Assembly: GCA_964035575.1 (NCBI GenBank)
Contig: OZ037930.1
Span: forward strand, 248,001-312,000
Length of the DNA stretch: 64,000 nt
Direction: 5' to 3'
Source of the DNA: Rhynchopus sp. YZ270_cl-10
Taxonomy: Eukaryota; Euglenozoa; Diplonemea; Diplonemida; Diplonemidae
Both the position numbers and the translations under genes were made by a program. The notes beneath the pieces are model-generated. The model worked only from the letters and a program-made list of their open reading frames with translations, searched no databases and was not told where the DNA came from. Below, one piece after another: positions 43,984-54,484 of this stretch; position 1 is the stretch's first letter; each line of letters starts with the position of its first letter.

Positions 43984-45540
43984 CAAATACAAAAAACAAC
44001 CGAGTTTGAGGGGTACGGATGTTTTTTTTCGGTAAAACTCTCTTCGTTCTTCTTCTTCTTCTTCTTTTTTTGAATTGAAAATAATATGGGGCGGAGAGAG
44101 GGAGCAAATTTTGAAACTCTTCTTTTTTGTTTTTTTTGTTTTTTTTTGATCAAATAGAAAACGGTAAGTCGTTTTCCTCCCTAGAGGGAAAACCAAGACG
44201 GTTTTTTTTTTTTTTTTCGTTCATTTTGCTTTATTTTGTTTTTATTCACTTTTCGTTTGCTTTTTGTTTTGTTTTTTTTTTGTTCGCCAACCCCCCATCT
44301 AAAAACTGACCAGATTACAAAACGTACCAGATGGCATACCGAAACCAGAACATATTTTTTTGCGTCTTCTTTCTTCTTCTCTTGTTGAATCACCAAAACC
44401 ACCAAAGCATGTAGGACTCAAAAGACTCAAAATAATCACCCTTTTTTTTTTTTTGAAAAGGCAACACTCACGGACAAACACCTCAATCGCAGAAGAGCGT
44501 GGCAGGGATACCCACATGCCGGAGTACTGTATATGCTATGAAGGACAGCCTTGCAACCCATCCCACCTTTTTGATAAATTGGAGCACTGTAGTCGCCTCG
44601 GTTGTGTTGCCACAGTTTGGTGCAATCTCCACTTTTTTTTTTTTGAAAACTCGGAATACAAAGGCACTCCACTTCATTCTACTCGATTTTTACGAATGTA
44701 TTTTAAAACTGAGACTTCACGGACACCAGCTGCGCACATTTTGCTTTGTTTTTTTTTATAAATCATGAGATTTATCTGTTAGTTTAATGCTGTGTCCTCT
44801 TAACAGAACGTCACTATCCAGAATGAAAAATCTAAAAGGTTTTCTGATTGATTTCTTTTTTTAAAAAAATTTTGATTGTATAGTGTAAACACCCAAGGAT
44901 GAGAGCTACACTACATTTTTTTTTAAAGAGAAAGTGTGTGGAATGGAAGGCAGCTGTGTGCGCAAAAACAAGCAAAGCTGCTCCAAAAAAAAAAAAAAAA
45001 AAAAAAGTGAAGTTATTGATGCATGCAGACACCTCTCCAACTGACCCACGTACGATGCCAGCCATCCGGATGAAAGCACAAAGCAAGCAAAAGCTGTCCC
45101 CAAAAAAAAAAAAAAAAAAAAAAAAATGTGCCCTCTCCCACTTCCCTCCGTTGATCCCCTCTCATCTCCCGTTGAAAAAAGCTATAAAAAAAATAGTCAC
45201 TTAAATGGACACAACGGGCTAGAACACGTTGTCACTGTCTTTTATCACAAAAAAATACACACTACCTTGGTCTGTGAGAGCCAATGCAATGGTATCTTTT
45301 TCTTTTTTTGAAAACTTGGTTTTGTATTTGGCACCTCAAGATGCACTCCACTTATATTTTTTCTTTCCAATTTTTTTTGACAAAACATAACTGTTCATTT
45401 TGAGCACAACGCAAATTCGTGGCTAGCACAAAAAAAAAAAAAAAAAGAGTTTGTCCCCTACACCCCTTTGCTCTTTCCTCCAGCTGATAACCGGGCAAGC
45501 AAAACTGTTTCTCTCTCTGTTTCTCTCCTACCCCATACAA
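43984..45540. other. intergenic with R1, R3 and R5 repeats
   Basis: R1 at 44571-44632, R3 at 44866-44912 and 45306-45360, R5 at 45010-45083; long A/T runs at 44202-44218, 44985-45006, 45101-45126 and 45430-45446. No gene. Confidence 0.5.
44571..44632 (-). repeat. R1 60-bp repeat
   Basis: One of seven copies. Shared blocks: GATAAATTG, GTAG-GCCTCGGTTGTGTTG, CCACAGTT and GCAATCTCCACT. Confidence 0.7.
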
Positions 45541-47871
45541 TCACCAGTGGTTCTGAACCTGCTGAGCGGGCTGCCCATTGGGGCCTAGTGAGGCCAACGC
45601 AGCGAGGAGGTGAGCGTTGTTGATGTGTGGTTGATGCTGCTGCTGTTGCTGTTGTTGCTGCTGTTGCTGTTGCTGTTGCTGCAACTGCTGCTGCATCTGT
45701 TGTTGAAGCTGTTGCTGTTGTTGCTGCTGCTGGAGCTGCTGGTTCAGCAACTGGTTCACCTGCCCCCTCCCTTGGTCCATTTGCCCGCCCTGGTTCCTCT
45801 GGCTGTTGAAGATATTCAGAAGCCCATTAACAGGGTTTGGCTGCTGCTGCGGAGGTGCCGGTGGGACATGCTGCACGCCAGTCAGAAGGTCCTGAAGCTG
45901 ATGTGCATTCTGTGAAGGGGGTGATTTTTTTTTTTTGTGGAAGGAAAAAAAAAAACAGAAAAACTATGGGGAAAGAATCATACAGGTGCCTGCCGCTGTT
46001 GCTGTTCCTGCAGTGCAGCGATGAGCTCTTTCTGTTTCTTTCGCCGCTCTTCAGACTCCGCCTCACGCTGCTTTTTGTGGCTCTGGTTCTGGTCGAGAGT
46101 GTTGCGCTCCCTCTGGAGCATGAGCCGCAGCAGCTCTTCCCGCTTTGAGGTATCCTCGGGTGTGGTGACGGGTGCAGCCGTCTTTGTACGCTTGGACTCA
46201 CGCTTTGCACGCGACGCCGAGGGCACTGCAACATCTGCTTCTGCAGACCTGCTGCGGGAACGCTTGCGCTTCTTCGACTTCTTCTCCCTGCACAGCGGGT
46301 AGGTGATAAATAGATGGGAAGTAAAAGAGAAAGTTGAATATGCATGTGGGGGTTAGGGGGGAGGTCACATGTGAGAAAGTGGCATTTAAAAAAAAAATGC
46401 CCAAAAAACCCAAAGGGTAAAGTTTTAACCCGGAAAATCCACCCATTCTCCCCAAAAAAAAGATGTGGTGTGTCATACTTCTTAGGAGCCTTTGCAGAGT
46501 CCTTTTCACGCTCGAGAGGCTTGGTGCTGATGTCCTGCTTGAGCTTTGCGATATCTGTGTCAAGCTTGTTCTGCCCCAGGGGGAATGCGGGCTCAGCAGC
46601 TGGCGTCTGTTGGGAGGTACAAATTTTGTTTTTTTTTTACTAATCCAAACCCGCAAACCCCTGATTCACCCTCAAAAAGTTGAACACCCTCAAAAAGTTG
46701 AACGGGAGACCGACCTTGCCAAAGGTGAATACGAGATGCCCTGCTGTACAGCGGTAAAACCCTTCACACCCCTCCTAGCAATTCAGACACCCTAGCTCAC
46801 ATCTTCAAAAAAATAAACTCATACCTTCTTCTCCACAACGGGGATGCCCTGCTGCTGCTGCTGCTGCTGCTGCTGAGCTTGCCGCACACCCGGCAATTCA
46901 GCTTTCCTCGCAACCGGCGCTGGCGAGAAGGTAAACGTGAGCCGCGGGAGCTGCGAGAAGCCCTGCAGGTCGCCCATGGAGAAAACAGGCTTGCCGTTGA
47001 CCTTGAGCACCTTGTGGTTCACGAAGGGCAGCATCCCGCAGCGCGACGCTGCTGAGCTGCGGTCGACTCGCTCGAGGTACACACACACACCGTCCTCCAC
47101 CATGCTGAACCCTGTACTCTCCCCTGCCACCCGCGCAAACACGACCTCATTCGCACTCAACGCACCCCTCTGCTGGAACTGCTGTGGGATCACACTCTTC
47201 CCTATCAACTCATGCGGCAACAACGCTGCTGTGGGTGCAGTCGGTACAGTCGCAGTTGGTGCAGTCGGTGCTGTGGGTTTGGCCGGTGCAGTCGGTGTCG
47301 GTGCAGTCGGTACAGATACCGGAGGAGTTAACGTCACCTTTTCAGGAATCGGCGGTGTCACCTTCCCAGGCGCTGTAACAGGCGGCGTTACCGGTTTCTC
47401 AGTAACTTCCTCCATTTTTTCCTTTTCCTTTTCGCTAGAAAGCTGCAAAGGCGGTGTGGGTTCCGCTGCGCAGGGTCTGCATTCCTCTCTTGGGGCAGGC
47501 TCTTCTCTCTCAGGCCTGCTCTCTTCTGCAGGAGCCTCCACCACCACTTCTTCTACTGTCTCCTCTTGGTTGGGTTCTTCTGCTCTTTCTTCCTCCTTGT
47601 CGCTTTCTTCTTCTGTATATTGCGTGAGGCAGGCCCAGACGGCGTCTGCAATGCTTTCGCTGTGTTGTGGGTAAAATTCGCGGAGTTCCACCTCAAGACG
47701 TTCCTTTGTGGCTGCAGCCGAGGTGAGCATCGCCAGCACTATGTCGACCAAGGTCTCCACCTCGTCCTCGTCCAGCTCTTCGATGGAATTAAGGTGTTCC
47801 TCTACTGCCTCCCTCACGTCATCTTCGACAGCGAAGAGACGCTGCTGGCTGATCGGTATTGCCGTTTCCAT
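45541..47871 (-). CDS. PWI-like / PDZ-like / Q-rich protein, 615 aa, four exons
   Basis: Exons: 47871-46825, 46606-46479, 46287-45984 and 45909-45541. Donors are GTATGAG, GTATGAC and GTATGAT; acceptors ACAG, GCAG and ACAG; the phases (0, 2, 0) join cleanly. Residues about 15-85 form a helical bundle ending ADAVWACLTQY, like a PWI nucleic-acid-binding fold. Then come an acidic stretch, a long proline/threonine/alanine linker (160-215), a PDZ-like domain at about 240-317 (STGFSMVEDGVCVYLERVD, HKVLKVNGKPVF), a basic KKSKKRKRSRSRS signal, a charged coil (REELLRLMLQRER, EERRKKQKELIAAL) and a glutamine-rich tail encoded by CAG/CAA repeats at about 45638-45735. PWI plus RS-like segments suggest a nuclear role in mRNA processing; this is inference. 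I know no named protein with this domain order. Pyrimidine-rich leader. Confidence 0.8.
46328..46352 (-). repeat. hairpin-module relic just upstream of an intron acceptor
   Basis: Lies in intron 2 of the PWI/PDZ-like gene. In gene direction GCATATTCAACTTTC is followed by pyrimidines and, about 40 bases on, the acceptor CTGTGCAG. This matches the tail of the H2/R6 modules. Confidence 0.45.
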
Positions 47872-48282
47872 TGAGAGAAGCAGAGGAAGAGGAAGAGGAA
47901 GAGGAAAAGAGGAGGAAGGAAGAAGACGTAAGAAATGTGTTTTTTTTTAGATTTTTTTTTTTCGTTTTCTGAATCAGGGTGTTGAAAAGAGGGTTGAGAG
48001 AGAGGGGGTGAAGAGAGGGAAGAGGAAGAGCTAGTAGGTGTGAGCAAGGGGGCAAAGAAGGTGGGGGGAGAAGGGTGGGAGGGGTACGGTGTATGTGGTG
48101 AAAATGAAAATGGGGTGAGAAAGCAAAAGAGTAGGAGAAATGCACACTGATAACAAATGGAGAGCGAGCAGGGATGGGGTGGGATGGGAACACTGGTGAT
48201 GGGAAGAGAACACATCCCCACCACCTTAAAACCCTGCTCCTCCACCGAACCCTCAAACCTTGCCGTTGCCTCAGAGACACTT
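47872..48282. other. intergenic, purine-rich plus strand
   Basis: (GGAAGA)n at 47880-47925 reads as a strong pyrimidine tract in gene direction, directly before the PWI/PDZ-like gene start. Then a G/A-rich stretch at 47990-48100. The last 80 bp is LRR gene 3 flank. Confidence 0.5.
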
Positions 48283-49455
48283 CTATCTGCCCTCAATAGC
48301 TCTCAATGCTGGAAAGTCGTATGTTTCTAAAGAAGTGCAACCTTCAAGAAACCTGTTCCCTACTTGTGTCACACCACTGAGTCCTGCAAAGTCGATGGAG
48401 GTTAACCCCGTGCAACCTTCTAAGAAGCAGTTCCCAAGGCTTGTGACACTGCGTAATCCTGCAAAGTCGATGGACGTTAACGCCTTGCAACTAAGTAAGA
48501 AGCAGTGCCCAAGGCTTGTGACATTGCTCAATCCTGCAAAGTCGATGGAGGTTAACATCGTGCAACCTTCCAAGAAGCCGTGCCCAAGGCTTGCGACACT
48601 GCTCAATCCTGCTAAGTCGATGGTGGTTAACGACGTGCAACTTGATAAGAAGCAGTTCCCAAGAACTGTAACACTTCCCAATCCTGCAAAGTCGATGGAG
48701 GTTAAAGCCGTGCAACCTTCTAAGAAGTAGTTCCCAAGGCTTGTGACACTGCTCAATCCTGCTAAGTCGATAGAGGTTAACGACGTGCAATGCATTAAGA
48801 AGTGACATCCAATTCGTGTGACACTGTCCAATCCTGCAAAGTTGATTGAGGTTAACGACGTGCAACCTTCCAAGAAGCCGTCCCCAAGGCTTGCGACACT
48901 GCTCAATCCTGCAAAGTTGAATGGCTCAAAAGTACGCAATGACTTGCACTTGTACAGGAAGCACGCACCTATTTTCGTGACGTTGTGCAACCCAGATAAG
49001 TCAATGGATTCCAATGATGAACACTCGAATAAGAAGTGGTCATCAATCGCAGTAATAGCCAACGGGGCACTCAGATCAAGGCTACGTAAATTAGTGTTTG
49101 CGAGGAACCTGTGCGGAATCACAGATACAACTTCTGCCTGCAGAAACAACTGCGCTACCTTGGGGTCTTCCACACGCACAAGCCTCCCTGGTGTGAGGTC
49201 TGTCTCACCCAATGCACGAAGAGCTGCAATGGCTTCTTGCTTCTTCGTCTGCGTGAGGCTCACTGTGTCGCCAGCACTCAGCGCTGTGATGTTGATGTCC
49301 TCTCCTTCGCCGTTCCCTCCGAAGTCCATGTCAAAGGTGTCTTCAGCAAACCCCACTGCAGTTGCCACCTTCCGCCGCAGGTCCTTCGCTGTGTCATCCA
49401 CATCCACATCGACGACGTACGTATTACCATCAAATCCCTCGATGTTGAGTTCCAT
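48283..49455 (-). CDS. UBL-leucine-rich repeat (BspA-type) protein 3
   Basis: The protein has 390 residues: exactly one 25-residue repeat more than copy 1, its duplication partner. UBL head and linker as in the family. An extra G in the leader (49480 region) shifts the upstream frame relative to the sisters while the coding region from MELN is intact, which argues that translation starts at MELN in all copies. Confidence 0.85.
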   Translation of the reverse strand: MELNIEGFDGNTYVVDVDVDDTAKDLRRKVATAVGFAEDTFDMDFGGNGEGEDINITALSAGDTVSLTQTKKQEAIAALRALGETDLTPGRLVRVEDPKVAQLFLQAEVVSVIPHRFLANTNLRSLDLSAPLAITAIDDHFLFECSSLESIDLSGLHNVTKIGACFLYKCKSLRTFEPFNFAGLSSVASLGDGFLEGCTSLTSINFAGLDSVTRIGCHFLMHCTSLTSIDLAGLSSVTSLGNYFLEGCTALTSIDFAGLGSVTVLGNCFLSSCTSLTTIDLAGLSSVASLGHGFLEGCTMLTSIDFAGLSNVTSLGHCFLLSCKALTSIDFAGLRSVTSLGNCFLEGCTGLTSIDFAGLSGVTQVGNRFLEGCTSLETYDFPALRAIEGR

Positions 49456-50139
49456 TTGTGTTTTGTGTGTTTTCTGTTGTGGGGAGTGGTGGAAGACACA
49501 GCCATTGATAATCCATTCTTCTTTGCGTATGGGCAAAGAGCCTTCGGTAACAGACTCGGCAGGTGATGTCGGTTAAGTAACCTGGGAGGGACAGATGTGC
49601 CCTTTGCTCAACAAAGTGGACATACAGAATTGCTGTAGCAGACAGCCGGCAGCGCTCGAGGGGCAACCTACTGTGAGGGGCGCTATTAGGTGTCAGAGCT
49701 TCAATAGTGGTTGTTGACTCAAAGCAAAAATATACTACCTTTGATAAATTGTTGGAGTAGTGTAGTTGCCTCGGTTGTGTTGCCACAGTTGTGCAGTCTC
49801 CACTGTGTCTTTTTTTTCACTCTGCTTTTTTTCTAAATGGCCACTTCACAAACACCTGCAAAAGACTAACACTGTTATGAAAGGAAGTAGAGTAGGGTGC
49901 GTAGCGTGTGCTTTGCACGGCAACAAACATCCTCATTAAGAAGACTGCTGCTCCCTACTCATACGGAAGGTGTCACGCACTGTTGGTTACTCCCTATCGA
50001 AGCGCATCCAACCTGATTCCTTGTTGATGACCACTTCCAAACCCTCCCCCCCTTTCAACACATCCCCACCACCTTAAAACCCTGCTCCTGTTGTGCCAGC
50101 ACCGAACCCTCAAACCTTGCCGTTGCCTCAGAGACACTT
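49456..50139. other. spacer between LRR genes 3 and 4, with R1 repeat
   Basis: Counterpart of 35410-36066, with an R1 repeat at 49741-49804 and an extra 27 bp (about 49852-49880) absent from block 1. Confidence 0.6.
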
Positions 50140-51312
50140 CTATCTGCCCTCAATAGCTCTCAATGCTGGAAAGTCGTATGTTTCTAAAGAAGTGCAACCT
50201 TCAAGAAACCTGTTCCCTACTTGTGTCACACCGCTTAGTCCTGCAAAGTCGATGGAGGTTAACCCCGTGCAACCAAGTAAGAACCAGTTCCCAAGGCTTG
50301 TGACACTGCCCAATCCTGCAAAGTCGATGGACGTTAACGCCTTGCAACTAAGTAAGAAGCAGTGCCCAAGGCTTGTGACATTGCTCAATCCTGCTAAGTC
50401 GATGGAGGTTAACATCGTGCAACCTGATAAGAAGTAGTCGTCAAGTCTTGTGACACTTCCCCATTCTGTAAAGTCGATGGAGGTTAACATCGCGCAACCT
50501 GTTAAGAAGTACTTCCCAAGGCTTGTGACACTGCTCAATCCTGCAAAGTCGATGGAAGTTAACGACGTGCAATATGATAAGAAGTAGTTCCCAAGGCTGG
50601 TGACGCTGATCAATCCTGCAAAATCGATTGAGATTAACCCTGTGCAACGTGACAAGAAGTTGTTCCGAACCCTTGTGACACTGCTCAGTCCTGCAAAGTC
50701 GATGGAGGTCAACCCCGTGCAACCTTCCAAGAAGCCGTGCCCAAGGCTTGTGACACTGCTCAATCCTGCAAAGTTGAATGGCTCAAAAGTACGCAATGAC
50801 CTGCAATAGTACAGGAAGTCATCACCTATTGTCGTGACGTTGTGCAACCCAGACAAGTTAATTGATTCCAATGATGAACACTGAGATAAGAAATAGCTAT
50901 CAATCGCAGTAATAGCCAACGGGGCACTCAGATCAAGGCTACGTAAATAATTCCTCCCGAGGAACCCTAACGGAATCACAGTCACAACTTCTGCCTGCAG
51001 AAACAACTGCGCTACCTTGGGGTCTTTTACACGCATAAGCCTCTCTGGTGTGAGGTCTGTCTCTCCCAATGAACGAAGAGCTGCAATGGATTCTTGCTTC
51101 ATCGTCTGCGTGAGACTCACTGTGTCGCCAGCACTCAGCGCTGTGATGTTGATGTCCTCTCCTTCGCCGTTCCCTCCGAAGTCCATGTCAAAGGTGTCTT
51201 CAGCAAACCCCACTGCAGTTGCCACCTTCCGCCGCAGGTCCTTCGCTGTGTCATCCACATCCACATCGACGACGTACGTATTACCATCAAATCCCTCGAT
51301 GTTGAGTTCCAT
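50140..51312 (-). CDS. UBL-leucine-rich repeat (BspA-type) protein 4
   Basis: The protein has 390 residues. It shares the FTEWGSV unit with copy 2 but has one more 25-residue unit. The linker region is the most changed of the four (LMRVKDPK, VVTVIPLGFLGRNYL). The single-exon frame is intact with no disabling change. Confidence 0.85.
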   Translation of the reverse strand: MELNIEGFDGNTYVVDVDVDDTAKDLRRKVATAVGFAEDTFDMDFGGNGEGEDINITALSAGDTVSLTQTMKQESIAALRSLGETDLTPERLMRVKDPKVAQLFLQAEVVTVIPLGFLGRNYLRSLDLSAPLAITAIDSYFLSQCSSLESINLSGLHNVTTIGDDFLYYCRSLRTFEPFNFAGLSSVTSLGHGFLEGCTGLTSIDFAGLSSVTRVRNNFLSRCTGLISIDFAGLISVTSLGNYFLSYCTSLTSIDFAGLSSVTSLGKYFLTGCAMLTSIDFTEWGSVTRLDDYFLSGCTMLTSIDLAGLSNVTSLGHCFLLSCKALTSIDFAGLGSVTSLGNWFLLGCTGLTSIDFAGLSGVTQVGNRFLEGCTSLETYDFPALRAIEGR

Positions 51313-52255
51313 TTGTGTTTTGTGTGTTTTCTGTTGTGGGAGTGGTGGAAGACACAGCCATTGATAATCCATTCTTCTTTGCGTATGGGCAAATAGCCTT
51401 CGGTAACAGACTCGGCAGGTGATGTCGGTTCGTGGTGCGCCAACAAAAAGAGGAAAAGGGTGAAGAGTATTGTGCCTCTTTCCATGTGAGGGTCAACAGG
51501 TCAACACGCACAGTGTTTCTAGCGTTGACATCACTTGGTTTCAATCCCTCCCCACGTGAGCCCAGAACAGCTGGCATCACTGCCTCAGGACTGTCCTCAG
51601 AGGACTTGCCTGACGTGAGCCCGCAATTGGAAGAGGACGAGAAGAAAAAAGAACGGAACTCTGTCCTCACCGTGACAATTGGTGTAGTAACAAGATTAAG
51701 ATATAATTTTCAATCGAAAGATGGAGTTTTATCCACCAGCGCAGTATAGAAAGAAAACAATGTTAGGGGGCCTTTTTGTAGTTTTAATAAGTTACGTTTG
51801 TAAAAAAACCAGGTACGCTGGTGGGTAGGAGGGGAGGATATTAAAAAGTGCGGCTTGAAATCCAAAGCCGTCTCGTGGCTGTGTGCCAAACATATCGAAG
51901 ATGATGTGCCTCATGTGGAAAAAGATATCTTTGAAAAGAACGGTTGGTATGGGTGCACCTTCAAAAAAAAAATGCTCGAGAGACTCGTTGCTCTTTGTTG
52001 GTCAAAAGACTTTTAATAGGAGGGAAAATAAAGGTTGCTTGTTGTTCGCTTCCACAAAAAAAAAAAATGGAGCAAGATAATCTTGCTGCAAGAATGCCTC
52101 CGACTGACCCAACACTGATGCCAGCTCCAGGATGAGAGCACAAAATACCCTGCGGTAAAAAAAGGTAAAAAAAAGAAGGAAAAAAAAAAAAGAATGGGAA
52201 AGTTGAAAGTGCAAACGCCTCACCGTTCATCGGCGGACGCAGGGGGCACTGGAAC
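51313..52255. other. intergenic
   Basis: About the first 265 bp is shared with the gene 2 flank. Then: sequence recurring at 15181-15225 (51690-51732), an H3-type module at 51850-51890, R5-type sequence at about 52075-52150 and an R6b module at 52203-52252 that abuts the next element. No gene. Confidence 0.45.
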
Positions 52256-52890
52256 TATATATGGGACAGTCCATAAACCCACCCCCCTAAAAGGTAACCT
52301 TTTGAATATTTTTTACATTAGATAACTTCCACTCGGACTTTTTGCTCGATTTTTGCTCCTTTGAACTCAGAATATTGTTTCTGAGGACACAGGAGCAAAA
52401 ATCGAGCAAAAAGTCCGAGTAGAAGATAGATGAATTAAAGTCGAGAAATAAAAAAAAACTCCAGTTGAAATGAGTTTGGCTGGTTTTCGTGGGTAAACCT
52501 GTTTTTTTACCTAAGTTTACCAAAAAACCACAGAAAAAGTGCCAAAAATGTCAAAAACAGGTGGAAATAGACTCGAAAACCATTTTTGGGGCATATTTGC
52601 CGCAAAGGAGGGTACATTATGCTGTTTTTAACCTTTTTTTGTGTTTTTTCCACAAAAATGGAACCCTTCAAAACCCAGTTCAACTGGGGCTTTTTTATTT
52701 CTCGACTTTAATTCATCTATCTTCTACTCGGACTTTTTGCTCGATTTTTGCTCCTGTGACCTCAGAAACAATATTCTGAGTTCAAAGGAGCAAAAATCGA
52801 GCAAAAAGTCCGAGTGGAAGTTATCTAATGTAAAAAATATTCAAAAGGTTACCTTTTAGGGGGGGAGGTTTATGGACTGTCCCATATATA
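52256..52890. mobile_element. 635 bp nested-palindrome DNA element (MITE-like)
   Basis: Terminal inverted repeats of about 210 bp begin TATATATGGGACAGTCCATA. Inside each arm is a further palindrome: CTCGGACTTTTTGCTCG and ATTTTTGCTCCT against their complements, about 29 bp per side. So the whole can fold into a long hairpin or a cross with two side hairpins. The 200 bp centre does not code. A TA target duplication is compatible with the ends but hidden in the TATATA terminus. The arms are almost perfectly matched, suggesting recent insertion. Confidence 0.8.
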
Positions 52891-52990
52891 AAAAAAAGGG
52901 TAATCGTTGCAGTTGAATATGCCTCACTCACTCATTTCTTTTGAATAGTGAAATGGGCTACATTCGGTCGTTTTTGGATTACATTAGGGA

Positions 52991-53077
52991 CAATATTGGC
53001 GACCAAAAAAAGTCGGCAAATTGCAAGAAAACCCCCAAAATCCGCCAATATTATTTGGTCGCCAAGTTTCTTGCAAT
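52991..53077. repeat. interleaved inverted repeats
   Basis: Two overlapping pairs: GGCGACCAAA with TTTGGTCGCC, and ATTGCAAGAAA with TTTCTTGCAAT. CAATATT also recurs between them. Either pair can form, but not both at once. Confidence 0.55.
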
Positions 53078-54484
53078 TCCGTTGTGATCATCCCGCTGTA
53101 ATTGAAGAGAAGACAAAGAATAATAAATAGTGTCAAGACTAATATGACTCACAGTGCAACTGCCACTCCTCGTAATCATATAACAAAGTGTACCTTTGGT
53201 GCGTGGCCAATGCCCCCCCTACTGAGGGGGGGTTAAGTTTAAGAACGTGAAGAAAATAATTGCCGAGGGACCTCAGCGGTTTCTCTTGTTTACTTTGTTA
53301 GGGTGAACAAAATTGCCCAAAGAGTCAAATAATATGGGAGACGAAGGTTCGCCTTTCTTTAGGAAGAAGAAAATTTTTTAATGGTTAGAGACAACAAAAA
53401 GGTGTTGCTATTTTTTTTGCAGGGAAGGGGGCGAGTAAAAAAAGTACTCCATTGGAGTAAGGACGTATACTGTTGGTAGACGAAGGTTCGCCTTTCTTAC
53501 TAATCGAATCTTAGGAAGAAAAAAAAAACAAAAAATATAGAAACATAGAGCAGACAACTGGGGTCAGGCACTCTGAATCCTATCACATATCCGGTATCAC
53601 ATAAAAATCGTGGAGCTCATCCTCGAGGGTCACAAAATTTAGAAGGGAAAAAAAAAGAAGAGAAGATTTGCACAACCGAGGCAACACCCTACTCCAATGT
53701 ATCGGGGGGGAAAAAAACAAAACAAAAAAAGAGAGAAAAGTTTTTGGTAAGTCTACCACGTTACGTTATTTGAAAAAATATATGCCACAAAAAAAAAATT
53801 TATAGATACCTCGCCACACAGTACGCTCTTCTCTCTTCTGCCTCGTTCAACTTGAACTTTAAAAATTTTTTTTTATTGGGGTGATCTCGTGCACTTCCAC
53901 GGTACAACCACCCCCATGTAACACTAGGAGAAACGCTGTTAAGATACACCCGATCACCACCACCTACTCTTTTAAAAAATATTATTTTTTGCTTCGAAAG
54001 AAAAAGAGAAGTTGAAAGTGCAAACGCCTCAGCCGAGGGTTTGAATGAAAGTTTTTGTTTTGTTATTTTTTTTTTTTTTGCTTTTGTGCTCTTTTTTCTC
54101 ACCGAGAGGGGCAAAACGCGAGAAAAAAGCCTCGAACAGACAAAACAGTAACTCTGATAGGAAATAGAAACTTAACACTCATCACACGATAAAACCCATG
54201 GGAGAGGTTGTGGTGAAACGCACACACCTCGACCTGTTTGGTGAGGCGTGGCTCTGCAGCGCGGTTCGTCCCTAGAACCGCGAGTGTGTTCAAAATGCTT
54301 TGTTTCTATTTCCTCCTTCATTTCATGAGGTGACATAAGTAAAAGGGGGGAAAAAAAGGTTTTTTTTCGTTGATTGCACAATTACCCTGTTGGAGGGGGG
54401 TGATTTGGCGACCGTATCTGAGGAACTATTTCTCCTTTTAAGCCTACGCTTTGTAGGTATTTTAAAAAAACAATATTTTTTTTT
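53078..54484. other. intergenic with dispersed repeats
   Basis: Contains the repeat at 53375-53490, an inverted R1 copy at about 53663-53708, an R6b module at about 54008-54035 and the 140 bp repeat at 54340-54460. No gene. Confidence 0.45.
53663..53708 (+). repeat. R1 repeat, the only inverted copy
   Basis: GCACAACCGAGGCAACACC then TACTCCAATG: the complement of the R1 core. All other R1 copies point the other way. Confidence 0.6.

Larger units (their letters stand above)
48283..51575 (-). repeat. segmental duplication, block 2 (partner 34312-37440)
   Basis: Same gene order, orientation and spacer as block 1, 14 kb away. Noncoding flanks are nearly identical, so the event is recent or the blocks are being homogenised. 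Confidence 0.85.

Noticed and set aside
45638-45735. CAG/CAA tract as a noncoding microsatellite
   Set aside because: It is in frame within the last exon of the PWI/PDZ-like gene, whose splice phases all fit; it encodes a glutamine-rich tail.
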